Under the pieces are notes generated by a model, which saw only the letters and a program-made list of their open reading frames with translations, did no database searches and was not told the DNA's origin. Both the position numbers and the translations under genes were made by a program. From Hypholoma sublateritium FD-334 SS-4 (Eukaryota > Basidiomycota > Agaricomycetes > Agaricales > Strophariaceae), in the NCBI GenBank assembly GCA_000827495.1, contig KN817712.1:1-41890 (forward strand): 41,890 nt of DNA, read 5' to 3'. Shown one piece after another: positions 11,133 through 21,586 of the stretch; positions within the stretch are counted from its first letter, which is position 1; every line of letters begins with the position of its first letter.

Positions 11133-12276
11133 GCTGTGGTAACGCTGGCGTCAGCGCATTTAAATGACTACTGGTCATAGTTCCCGGATCGATAGTGACT
11201 TGCAGGCCTTGGGCAAGGCGTTCTGTCACGGATAGCATGTTAGAATCCTCGTCCTCAGATGTAAGTGCATGTTTTGATATCACATTACCTGGAATTCGTT
11301 TGGCATCCTGCGAAAGTCCCGATAAGTGGGAGCTCTCCGGTTTGCTATCTGCTGGCCAATCGTGACGGGTTCGCAGAAAAAGAAATTATGGCCCAATTCG
11401 TACATCTGGGTATAGCATCTCCGGAGCTGGAGGATCCACTGGTGGCTGCAGAAGCTATAAGCCAGACAGCCTTTGAGTACGAGAAGGATTGAATATATTT
11501 TATTTGCGTACCTCTAGACCCTTTTGGACTCGTCGTGGAGAAATTTCTTGGTCCACTTTTTGAGGGACTAGTATGGTTATAATTCTTGGTTGTGGAATTA
11601 TTCTGAGTCACCTCCATAACAAATTCTTTCAAAGCTGAGATTAAACTCTGTCCCGCAACTACATTTAATAAGTTTCCCTCGATAGACTCTACATTTGTCT
11701 GATTATTAGCCTAGTCATATATATAGTTGACCATCGGCGCTTGACGTACCATTTTCCTGCCCGTAGCGGCGTATCTCTACCAATGAATATGAATTAAAAA
11801 AGCACTGGATGACGCGTCTGTCCTACCTGGAGCACAAATACATTCACGTATAATCGGCCCCACGAACTTAGCCAGTGCGGAAAGAAAGTCTTGTGCATGG
11901 GTGTCCACCGGTGTTTTGGAATTTAATTCTTCAACGACCCGCATCAGCGCAGATGAGTGAGTTGATGCGATTGCTCCTCACCTTGTCCTCCATCGATGGA
12001 TCGAGAATAACCTACACCGACCAAGCATCTGCATTAGATCTTGGCTAGCTACATGTTCTGCTTACTATAGAGCATTTCCATCTTGGCCAGTATCCCCAAG
12101 GCTAGATGAGAGACCACACGAGAAAGAGCGTTAAATGCACGTTCAAGGAGATGGTCATCGATAAGTCGATAATGCGTCTCACGGTCTGAATCCTGATTGA
12201 TGACATTCTTCCTATTTAGTATCAATGACCAGTTTGCAGAATTGCGTACTTTACTTGACTGAGGACTATCTAAGCT
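11133..12276 (-). CDS. Putative 5' exons of the HET gene, unrecognised N-terminal region
   Basis: The minus strand shows short coding-like exons with consistent phase. They are about 12276-12066 (..RLIDDHLLERAFNALSRVV..), 12011-11982, 11928-11827 (..DTHAQDFLSALAKFVGPII..), 11776-11750 and 11688 down to about 11512 (..NLLNVVAGQSLISALKEFV..). Introns include 61 bases at 11689-11749, and every junction keeps phase 1. Two further exons (about 11470-11289 and 11253-11133) read well but need introns of only 41 and 35 bases, so this part is uncertain. A 61-base intron with a tactaaat branch sequence then leads into the HET exon. The domain was not recognised. The N-terminal end was not found. A separate gene ending before HET is possible. 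Confidence 0.5.
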
Positions 12277-12339
12277 CTGCTACATTATAATATACATAAA
12301 TCGTAGTAACATCACATTCTCTAACAAACAAACACACGA

Positions 12340-12760
12340 GCTACGATGATGAAGGGCGATGTCTAGACATTCGCGCGCTCGGATGCGCCGCCTGTCGCGT
12401 GATACGCATCAACAAGCGACGAGCGACGAGCGCGCGCCACGGCGCGCGTGTCCCACGTGGGTCAATGTAGCGAGTGTGTGATGGATGCACCGTGCGCCTA
12501 CGGCGGGACTGGTGAGCTGGGCCATAGGCCTCTGCGACGTGTGTAGCGTGCGGTGAATGTGGTGGCGCCGCGGGCGTGGATGCGGTCACGGCGCCGGGAA
12601 GAGGCACGCGCGTGCGTGTGGTGAATCGCGCAGAGCAATGAATCAACGTGCAAGACGTTGGGGGAGTGTCCGTGGGCTTCACATCCAGGGGGGGGGTCAC
12701 CTGAGTGCGCGATGGAGCGTGGGCGACACAAGAGCGGCGGCAGGCTGCGGTGCCCCGTAC
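12340..12760. repeat. GC-rich debris block shared with other HMG-fragment sites
   Basis: GC-rich sequence without a supportable gene. The part at 12,630-12,755 (gcaatgaatcaac, gcggcggcaggctgcggtgc) recurs at 7,455-7,495 beside the first HMG fragment. It lies directly upstream, on the plus strand, of the 5' end of the HET gene. Open frames on both strands are by-products of base composition. Confidence 0.5.
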
Positions 12761-13009
12761 GAGGGGGGGATGAAGGAAAGAATCATATCGTATTTGATGC
12801 ATGACGCGCCGTGCAGGATGCACTTGACTACCGAAAAGAGTTCCGGATGGTAGGCGGTACGCCGCCGCGAAGAACGCGGAGCAGTCTGCAATGACGGTCG
12901 GTGGCGGCGGGTCGACAGGAACGCATGCACGCTGTCACGACACAGCGACAAGCTAGACGCGAATCAATCACGTCCTGGATAGAAAGAGCCACATACCTAT
13001 GTCGCGGAG

Positions 13010-13515
13010 CACGGCAGTGAGTGTCGACAAGCGAGCCGCGACAGCGGTTGGAGCGAAGAGCGGTGGAAATGCCCGTTTGCGGTCTACGGGGTCTACTGTT
13101 CGTTGCTGTCGTCGAGCTTGTGTAGTGTAATAGAAGGCGACTGATCGGCGTTCACGCGTTCACGTTCGATGTTCGAGGACGGTGTCGGACCGCCTCCGGG
13201 TGCATGGCCAGCGCGTTCGTAGAAAGGAAGAGCAGCGCACGGGGACCGTGAGCTACTTACTCGGCTGGAACTTCTCTTGGGCGCCAATTTCAAAGCGACG
13301 CGCTTGGTAGTAAGAGCTTGTGACGCCAGATGAGCTTGAACGAGAGGGCTTGCGTATCGTCGGATGGCCGGATGACTCGGAACATGGGCGTTGGCATCAA
13401 ATGTGCAGTGTTTGTACCAAGTTTGTACATGTCCCGCTGGGCGCTTGAAAAAGCCGGGACACACACACACGCGTAATGCGTTGTGCACTGTTGCAGACGC
13501 GGCGTACGCGTAAAC
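13010..13515. repeat. 500-base repeat, copy 1 (second copy at 16.9-17.4 kb)
   Basis: This block matches 16,920-17,395 in the same orientation. Shared runs include gcgaagagcggtgga, agaaaggaagagcag, ggctggaacttctct, ccaatttcaaagcgacgcgc and gcttgcgtatcgtcggatgg. Near its right end, catgtcccgctgggcgcttg also matches the antisense HMG fragment at 8,140-8,160, equivalent to about 39,990-40,020 of the intact gene. It precedes kinase copy B in the way 7.4-8.2 kb precedes kinase copy C; the flanking words ttgaagttctctgtg and gagagaattggat occur in front of both. Confidence 0.75.
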
Positions 13516-13519
13516 ATTT

Positions 13520-14117
13520 GAAGTTCTCTGTGTCCCTTGAGAGAATTGGATTGGGAGGAACGTACAAGAAATCCAATTTCTCACGCACGAAAACTGTGGT
13601 CAACAGGTCAACAGGCCTTGAATATCAATTTAAAGCGGAATTTGTATCATTGACGGAATACGTCAAATTTTTTAGGATAAAATCTGTTGGTCGCAGTGCA
13701 GCAGGTATTAATTTGTCGTCCAATGATCTATTTGGCGCTGTGGCCATGGGTGAGCCAAATTGATTTTTATTGAGTTTGCAATTCAAAATCACTTCGTAGA
13801 CGTGATTGCGTCACGTACTGCAACATAATGTGGCTTGATCCGAATCCGGATATCTTCCAGTGAAGGCCACCTCACTGATTGCGGTCTAGTTGTAACTCAT
13901 TCAGCGAGCCACCGAGATACCTCATATAAGACGCTCCTTCCGTGGAAAACCTTGCTATATTCACCCGCTCATTCTCTGGCTCCCCTTCGGATTCGATCCT
14001 AAACGAAAACATCCAAACGCAAACTGTCGCAAAGGTTCAGTTAAAGTTAATGTATGTTAAATAGCATGCGTCAGTCTTTTCTTACTAAGGCTCGTATATC
14101 CATCAGCTTTATGCTCA
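13520..14117. other. 5' flank of kinase copy B
   Basis: This is related to the upstream DNA of the other two kinase copies (gagccacc.agat, then a leader-like stretch). The leader-exon ATG of copies A and C is not preserved here (ttgctatattc instead of atggccatatcc), and the leader frame meets a stop just before the old donor gtatgt at about 14051. The former leader intron, ending in cag at about 14107, is still visible. Confidence 0.6.
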
Positions 14118-16489
14118 ATGTCTACAACATACGCGAGCACAATTGCCAGTTCCAACAACACCCACGCCGATCGGGTGAAGGCGTCATTGCAAAGGAATGT
14201 TCAAGATCATATCCTCCTCGATGTCGACACCGAAACATTTGTGAAGGAGGTTTGGGGACTCCCTTCTACCACTATCTTGACCATAACCAAATCGAAGCTT
14301 CATGCGACACCGAATGTTGAACCTATCATTGTCGCCTACAAAAACTCCAAGTCGCTACTTCATCAGCACACGGACCGAGACCCCGCCCTGTATTTGTTCC
14401 AAAAGCTGGCTGCAACGCTGTTAGCAAATATCTGTCAGACATTGGGGCTGAACTCGGACCAAGCGATTACCACGGAGCTCTGGGGCACTAAAGAAAGTGA
14501 AGAGCTCGCAAGCCACCTGTACTTCATGCACGACAAGAACAAGAAACCCGACATGTTGGAAATGTTCAAGCAAGCCGATGGCTACGAGGCAGGGTGGGAC
14601 GATGTACGGTGCAGCTTTGAGTTCAAAAGGCAGGATGATAGCTTGCCAGAGGATGACTCTATTGCTGAGAGCGATGATGTCGCTTGTCAACCTTGCTTGA
14701 CTTCAGGTGTATCCGAGTCATCCTCTCCCGGTGTAGTCGCCTCCCACTCTGAAGATACGTCGCCAATAAATTTGAAGGGACTCGCCGCCTCAGGCGGTCG
14801 CATCTGGGCGGGCCGGAAGAGAACATATTCCGAAATCTCTGATGCACTGGCTACATCGACCAACGAAAATCATAAGAAGCGGCGGTGTATTGCAGTCAAC
14901 TGTGACGACGCGCAGCTCTTTACATACGCTCTGGAATGCCTATCCACGGGAACCCGACATTACACCACTGGTTTCTTGATTGACAAATATTGGGCCACTA
15001 TCTGGTACTTCGACAGAAACGCCGTTCAGCGAACGACGACCTTCGATTTCAGCACAGAAAAGGGCATATTATCGTTGGGTCTCGCTCTTTTTGCCCTCAG
15101 TCAGTGTACCATGAAGCAGGCAGGCTTCGATCCATACCTCCACAAACTCATCGCTCCTCAACCTGGTAAACCGATTACCAAAGAGTCTGTTCTTCCCCTC
15201 CTTAAACCTTCGGCGAGCGTCAAGGAGAAATGCTATATGTTCCCGATATCTGGATCCAGCTCCGAACGGCAATACATATTTTCCTTGGTCGAGTACTTTT
15301 ACAGATCCTCCGGTATTGTGGGTCGCGGTACCTGCGTCGCTACAGTCCTTGTGGCAACACTGGACAACATTATTCTTGCCAACTTACACGCGCTCAAGAT
15401 GAGTTGGCAATATAGTACGCGCAAAGCGGAGGCGGACATCATTTCGCACCTTCGCACCGCTCTTCCCGAGTACTGGAGGAGGTTCCTCCCCGAACCTGTT
15501 TTTTCCGCAAGATATACGGCTGCTCAGCTGGACCTCCCGCGGTCGAGGATGAGCGATATTGGACGCGCGGGAGGTGTAACAGATGATGAGCACGTCCGAC
15601 CCGTCGATCGTGATCTGCATATCATCGTGAACCCGGCCTATACCAACATTTGGAAAGCGCGCAACGTTGACGAGTTCAAGATGGCCTTCCTTGATTGTCT
15701 TGAATGTAAGCGATTATATGAAGCATCATTCCCTTCGCTTCAATTAATATTCAACGCTCAGGTCATCACCATTGCTACACCACCGGAATGGTGTTCCACC
15801 GCGATATCAATGAGAGCAGCCTCATGATATACAGACCAGGTGAAACCGACCGGGTTCCGGGCGAAGTCAACGAGCAGTTTTTTGTGCAATCGGATACGAC
15901 TCAGACACCGGAGCTCAATAGTGCTCAGCCCTCGCGCGGAATCTTGTGTTGCTTTGATCAGGCGTCAATGGGTAAAGAGGGCGGACATATCGGCTCTGAT
16001 GATAACCACCACCACCGTTTTGATGGAACGCATGCCTTCGCGGCTCTCGATCATCTCGAACCTAGGCTTCAATCTTCGTCTACGCCCAAGGCCCACTTTT
16101 ATCGACATGACCTCGAATCGTTCTTTTACGTCCTCGTGTGGGCCGCCGTTCACTACAAATACAGTACAGGAGCGGTGATATCCGTGCCCACATTCAGCAA
16201 TTGGAACGGAGAGCACGCATTTACTTTCAAGTCATCATTTGTGTTCATGAACACGGGGTATTGGAAGCACACGTACTGTCTCCCGGAATTTTTTGACCTT
16301 TGGGAGTCATGGATCACTCCTTTATCGTACCTGTTCCGCCGCGGACAGAGCGACGCTTATTCCGCTGCAGGTAAGAAAACGACAGATTATGATTACACCA
16401 CCTGCAACGGCAAAATCACATTCGAAACGTTTATGGCCGCAATTGGCGAAACTCCTCGTGGTCTGAACCCAGCCTCCGATACTGCATAA
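14118..16489 (+). CDS. FunK1-type kinase, copy B (probable pseudokinase)
   Basis: FunK1-family protein, model 14118-15705 and 15762-16489 (56-base intron at the same place as in copy A), 771 residues. It is closely similar to copy A throughout and has a continuous frame. GIVGRGTCV, LHALKMSW (Lys) and KAEADIISHLR (Glu) are kept. Two metal-binding positions differ: the catalytic loop reads HRDINESSLM, with Ser where the kinase Asn should be, and the DFD motif reads LCCFDQA, with Cys replacing the Asp. Intact open frames with both changes suggest a catalytically dead protein that may still be expressed, or a recent decay product. The leader exon of copy A is lost, so translation would start at 14118. 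Confidence 0.8.
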
Positions 16490-16619
16490 TCACCTCGAGT
16501 CATTTATATAGCATTTTTATGTACTACTTTGTAAATACCTAGTATATAGCATCAAAAGCCTTGACAGTCAATGCCTATCTTAATGAGATACAACAGACCA
16601 ATCGTATCTACTGAACAGG

Positions 16620-17395
16620 CACAACGTGCGAGCACCGCGTCGTCCAGACGAGAACCGCACGCAGACAAGGTAAAAATCTGGATTGACGTCCGGCAGAGAA
16701 TGGGATGTGAGAAGGAGGAGCTGTTGCACTAGCGAGGTGTAGTCCGAAGGACCCGCGCAGCGCGAGAATGGGTACCAAAGTCGAACGGAGTGCATGGTCC
16801 GCGTGAGGTATGCATAAATAATGAGCAAATAAATCTGGACGCCATGGTGCCACGCACAGCGGGCGGCCGGAGCGCGGCGGGGCGGCACCGCATCGGCGGC
16901 ACAGCAGAGGCACACGACGATGCGCGCGCAGGAGTGTCAACCAGCGAGCGGCCACATCGGTTGGGGCGAAGAGCGGTGGAATGGGGTTTATTGTTGGTCT
17001 GTCGTCGACCTTGTACGGTGGTGTGATAGAAGGCGGCCGGTCGGCTTTTGAGGAGGTTGTCCGAGGACCGCGTCACGGTGCTGCGTGGCCAGCGCACTGG
17101 TACATAGAAAGGAAGAGCAGTGCACGTGGACTGTGAGCTACCTACTTGGCTGGAACTTCTCTTTGGAGCCAATTTCAAAGCGACGCGCTTGCTAGAATCC
17201 AGGAGCTTGTAACGCCAGGTGAACTTGCGCGAGAATTCAGGCTTGCGTATCGTCGGATGGTGACATGGGTACGGTTGGCATCAAAGTTTGAGGCAGTGTT
17301 TGGGCAGTGTTTGTACATGTCCCGCTAGGCGCTTGAAAAACGCCACGACTCACAAACACCGTACACGCGTTGTGCAACTGTTCCAAACGCAGCGA
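16620..17395. repeat. HMG-derived debris and 500-base repeat, copy 2
   Basis: The left part (16,740-16,925) matches 22,860-23,005: cagcgcg.gaatgggtacca, gtcgaacggagtgcatg, gaggtatg..taaataatgagcaaat and cacacgacgatgcgc. The stretch around 16,805-16,870 also resembles the 3' UTR of the HMG-box gene read backwards (ataatgaacaaataaatgcgg). The right part, from about 16,920, is the second copy of the block at 13,010-13,515. No intact frame. Confidence 0.7.
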
Positions 17396-17754
17396 CGCGC
17401 AGATTCCAGGCAGAAGCGGCTCCGTGGTGGCCTTGGTAAGATCTTTATTCTTACTACAGAGCCGACAATTTTCCCCGACCCCATATCCTGCCAATAAAAG
17501 GAAAGAGCTGCGCACATTTGAGGGATTGAAATATCTCCCGCGCTGTCTGCATCAAATTAAAGACTTCAAAGTTTCGATTAAGATCACTCGGGGAAATTTC
17601 GTGGTCCTAGATCGGCTACCAGGCGCGTGGCTTCCACGACCCAAGAACGATAACACTTGGTGTATCTCGAATCCAAGTATGCGATGGAATTGGATAACGG
17701 ACGGTTTCCCAATGACTTCCTGGAGGAGTTTCGACATCGCGTCTTGCCTGTGTT
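17396..17754 (-). pseudogene. HET gene fragment with a 0.93-kb internal deletion
   Basis: Bases 17,396 to about 17,619 match the HET gene from about 9,550 to 9,774 (the C-terminal end, including the WQDMGPG region). The sequence then continues without a gap at the equivalent of about 10,702 to 10,834, the part before the YAILSHTW block. About 927 bases carrying most of the HET domain are missing at one clean junction. Frames are broken. It follows kinase copy B in the same convergent arrangement as the full gene. Confidence 0.85.
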
Positions 17755-18998
17755 AGTAGACTCACAGGACTTCGTCCAGATTTATCAGGGTTTCACGGAT
17801 TGGTGAAACTGAAAATATTTCGACAAATAGCAAGTAGAGCATGCGCCCCGCCAAAAATAAATGCCGATTACTAGTGTCACTGCTGCCCGCCCCAAATATT
17901 GCATTGAGTAAAATCGTAAAGAAATTTATGGCAGGCATATAAAATCATGCAAATGTCATTATTCTACATTCTGAATAAAATTTATAGTTTGTGAAATATA
18001 TTGGAAATACTATCACTTTTCTACATGTCGTTGACCTTCTCCGCTCCGCAAAATGTTCCATTTTACCTATATGCAAAATTGGTGCAATATTTTCTCACCA
18101 AACTTTTGGTGGGAAAATNTTGACACGATTTTGCCTGTATGCAATATTTTTCATTTTACAAGTAACTATAGAGCAGCACTACATGATATAATATCCGAAT
18201 CGCCATTGCCTTTCCTATGTCGTAAAATCCGGGTAGAATATAACATTACTCAATTGTTCCTATTCTATATACTTGCTATAAATTTGTTTATGGTTTTGCT
18301 CATGGTATAATTGGGCACGGTCAGCAGTGTGTATACGGTTCAATCAAATAATATTAATGGCCACACATCTTTTATATAAATAGCTTGAGGTCTCAAATAG
18401 CGAAAGGTCTCTTGTGAATAGCCAATACCAAATACATGACGCAGAGCACTCGAACACGAGTCGAAAACAAGGCAACATGAAAAAAAAAACATAATACTAC
18501 ACAATCCGATCCAGGTAATCACAACCCATGTCCCATTCGATGCATGCCCACTCTCCTTCCGCTCTTCAATGGTCAACGATCAGCGGAAGGATTCTATGAA
18601 ATGGTGGAAGCCACAATTGTCAATAGACAGGGGAGAAAGGGACGGCTGTTAGGCGAGTTGAACGAGACGAAAGATAGGTGTAAACGTGACAACAGAAAAG
18701 CGAGAATAGGATTCAATCGAACAAGTGGTACGAGGCATGTAGTGGTGTGCGGTGGCTGTCCAGCTCCAGTGGTGCGGCCGTGCGGGTCGACGGTTCTCAT
18801 AGATCTTCGAAATATACAGCGCTTTCTCCTAATGGCCATACGTCTGTGCGCGCGCAGGCTCGGCCCACGATCGGAGACCCATCGTACATGCCTGACTCGG
18901 AGTGGGTCGGCGTTCGCGTCCTCAGCGGCGCTGGAGATGTGGACGGGATAGTAGTAGGCGATATTGGTGTTATCCAACATGTGTAGATGCGAATTGAC
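17755..18998. other. Intergenic, AT-rich then mixed, no gene assigned
   Basis: Bases 17,760-18,310 are AT-rich with an ambiguous base at 18119. Bases 18,540-18,990 have frames on both strands, none with a motif. On the minus strand a short stretch around 18,800-18,900 (SGMYDGSPIVGRACARTDVW) looks protein-like and lies just downstream of the zinc-finger gene, but no start or splice structure supports it. Confidence 0.4.
18089..18118. repeat. 14-bp inverted repeat with 2-base loop
   Basis: attttctcaccaaa at 18089-18102 and tttggtgggaaaat at 18105-18118 pair over 14 positions with one G-T. It lies in AT-rich non-coding DNA next to an unresolved base. Confidence 0.6.
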
Positions 18999-20250
18999 CT
19001 AGCCTCGGCATTTCTTTCGATGTCGCGGCAAATCCGTTTTATAGAAGGTTGTGTAGGAAGAACAATTTGGACACGTGTACTGCAGCTGCTGCACGCTGGG
19101 GGTGTGAAACCGGTTCACATGCGCTGGCAGCAGATTTTACTTCAGATGATATGCACAGTGAATATAGAGATAAAAGAGACACACTTTTCAATCTGTATTT
19201 CGTGGTGAATATCCTTCCACAGGACTTATCCGGGCAGGGAATAGATTTCTGCTGAGCTACAGGTGTGCTCGGATGAGACAAGAGAGCTTCGGTGCCTCCT
19301 CCAGATAAACTCGAGTAGCCAGTCGCGTCAAACTGGAGAAATAATCCCATAAGCGACGCGAAACAGCGACTGTAGGCGGCAGCGCTTACGTTATTTCGTA
19401 TGTTACTACCTTCCGCTTGAATCATCGAGGACGTTGGGGGAGAGGTATATAGCTGGCCGGCGCGACTCTGAATTGAATAATTCACATCAACACAGTATGC
19501 ACTTCAAAATACAATATGCACCATTACCAGAGCGGAATTTCCAGTGCTTGGATACGACTCTGTGTATACGTTGCGTGCGTCTTGCCCAGAGCCACTCTAA
19601 ACCAGAGGATGTCAGCGCCACTCACAAGCGTCGTAAAAGCCATGCGCACGGGATGCATTACACGAAATTGCGTGTCTGGAAGCCAGGTATAATCGAGCTG
19701 GTTCAAGTCGCTCTGGAAGAGATGCGCATCAGCAAATACTCCGTGTTAAAAGTGCGTTGCTTACCATTCCAACAGGAGCATCGCTGATGCTTGGAGTCGG
19801 AAACGATGCGTCGTACACGCCAGGCGTTGCCTGTTGCGTAAATGGATCCACCGGATAAGGCAAGTCAAGGGCCTCATGTTGGCCACCTCGAAGTCGCGCG
19901 AAGTCACGGGGGTCGGGGCGTCTCTGAGTAAGAGGAGTTCGTCAACAATAAGTAAGCACGCATAAAAAACGCAGTGCATACCATTTCCGCAGTGGCATTA
20001 TCAGTGGTTGAATATACGCTGGGTGCTGCCGCCGCTCCAGAGATCTAAATAAGAGGATGTCAGCAGAGCTCACTGGAGGCAACGTACTAGTGAGCATGCG
20101 TACCGGATATGATGCGTCGCTTGGGATGCTTTCCAGCATCGATTCGGAGTTCGATGAATATCCATAGTCTTCTTGGAGGGACGAGACTGGTGCCGGTACG
20201 ACCGGGTACGGAAAAGAAAACGAAAACGGCCAGAACGGAGGGAAGTTCAT
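18999..20250 (-). CDS. Zinc-finger protein (C2H2 plus C2HC), copy 1
   Basis: Multi-exon gene whose C-terminal end carries two zinc fingers. The first, CPDKSCGRIFTTKYRLK, is completed across a 61-base intron (19124-19184) by HVNRFH, giving C-x4-C-x12-H-x4-H. The second is CPNCSSYTTFYKTDL followed by PRHRKKC, a C2HC pattern. The stop is at 18999-19001. Supported exons are 20250-20088 (ATG 20250, Pro- and Phe-rich start MNFPPFWPF), 20025-19982, 19923-19765 (LDLPYPVDPF), 19712-19626, 19332-19185 and 19123-18999, with introns of 52-62 bases. Exons between 19626 and 19332 are uncertain. It is probably a nuclear, DNA-binding protein. Its fingers and exon layout match the gene at 24.6-25.4 kb. Target genes unknown. 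Confidence 0.6.
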
Positions 20251-20497
20251 TGTAAACAGGTTTAAGTGTGGATATGGGACTATCTTGTCCCAAAGCTTCT
20301 TCTTATATGTAGGAGTCCTTCACAGCAGGTGCTGTTGAGCCGTGTTGAGTGCGTGGATGGTTTACAACACTCTCCGGCATACAGCGCTCCATCCTGATAC
20401 ACGCAGTCTAGGCCAAGTTGAAGTAAGCCAGATCGAGGTTGAGCTACAGCGCGTGCGAGAGCGCATCTTATCTACGAGCATACCGTAGGCGGACCCC

Positions 20498-20791
20498 ATG
20501 AAGGCAGCACACGCCGGCCTCCCTGCTTTTTGTCTGCACAAATTTAGTGCTAGACGAGTCGGCGGACGGATCGTTGGTGTCGGAGTGTACGAGGGTGCGC
20601 TTGAAGACGATGCTCAGTGGCCTCCTGTCCATTTCCTGTACAACATCAACGGCTGGTGGGCCAACGGGGCGGACATTAGCTCTTTGTCGTCCGAGTACAA
20701 CGAGGAGATTCTGATCCGTTGTGTGGGTAAAATTCTGAAAGAGAGAGATCGGCGCCCGGAAGACGAGAACGGCACACTGAAAGAGGGGTAA
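20498..20791 (+). CDS. Hypothetical protein, 97 residues
   Basis: Open frame with ATG at 20498. Its composition is protein-like in the second half (WWANGADISSLSSEYNEEIL, then IRCVGKILKERD). No family was recognised, and no intron or promoter clearly supports it. It may be one exon of a larger gene or a chance frame; the opposite strand is also open. Confidence 0.3.
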   Translation: MKAAHAGLPAFCLHKFSARRVGGRIVGVGVYEGALEDDAQWPPVHFLYNINGWWANGADISSLSSEYNEEILIRCVGKILKERDRRPEDENGTLKEG

Positions 20792-20825
20792 TACGCACAG
20801 CATACAGGTTCAGTACACAGCCTCG

Positions 20826-21251
20826 TCATAATGAAAGCTCCAGTGTTCCAGCCTGAGTGCGCATGCGTTTAGCCTCGCACCACATGCATGTATATGCACG
20901 TACTCTGATACGTACTCTGCGTGTGGAGTGTTTCCCTACGGCAGTTATTCTCGTCGCATTGTCTTCCCCGCCTCCTACACGAGGTCTTTGAACAGCTCGT
21001 AATTGGTAGTTCTCGTTGAATTCTCCCTTGACAAGCCGCTCAATTCCCAGGCCATCGAGGGCGGCAGGGTGAAAAGTTTGGGTTCTGCATACTGTACATA
21101 TATGGATGTAAAACACCAATATATGAGATAGTTCATATGTAAAAGGTAACTTACTGTGAAAATGTTTGGCGCACGTTTTTCCCAGAGGCCGCTCCTGGCC
21201 GGCGCCCCATCCCCATTCTGAGCCATAGACGCGGCTTACCCGGGCAGGCAT
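20826..21251 (-). CDS. Hypothetical spliced gene
   Basis: A canonical donor (ACAGTAAGT, exon end 21155) and acceptor (GTACAG, next exon from 21091) define a 63-base intron on the minus strand. From ATG 21251 the spliced frame continues as CRTQTFHPAALDGLGIERL, then VKGEFNENYQLRAVQ, which looks coding. From ATG 21226 the other frame ends after about 62 residues. Function not recognised; the 3' end is not certain, since GTACGT donors near 20,910 may start another intron. Confidence 0.35.
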   Translation of the reverse strand: MPARVSRVYGSEWGWGAGQERPLGKTCAKHFHSKLPFTYELSHILVFYIHICTVCRTQTFHPAALDGLGIERLVKGEFNENYQLRAVQRPRVGGGEDNATRITAVGKHSTRRVRIRVRAYTCMWCEAKRMRTQAGTLELSL

Positions 21252-21439
21252 AGGTTTGATATGAGCGTGATAATAGAGAATCTGGATTGATGAACACAGA
21301 AAACGTGGTAAATTCGCGTTCGCCTTGGTGAGTTCGAGGCGTACTAGTACGCGGACTTGGAGCGGGTACCTACAACAATACCCGCCGTGAGACTACTATA
21401 TACTACGCTGTAAAAATAGATACGACAGGAAGGATGGAA

Positions 21440-21586
21440 GATAGCTAAAATAAGATTGAATACAGAGAAAATGCATACGGTAGTCAGCTTCTATAGCGCG
21501 CGCATAACATCAAAGATGGCTAAAATAAGATTGAATACATAGAAAATGTATACGGTAGTCAGCTTCTACGGCGCTCGCACAGCATC
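21440..21586. repeat. Two-copy tandem repeat, 75-base period
   Basis: Units start at 21440 and 21515 and share ctaaaataagattgaatac, gaaaatg.atacggtagtc and agcttcta over about 72 bases, with a handful of substitutions. Non-coding, no gene function apparent. Confidence 0.85.

Noticed and set aside
11265..11492. 75-residue plus-strand frame with protein-like composition
   Set aside because: It lies opposite minus-strand exons that fit a larger spliced gene, and it has no recognised motif.
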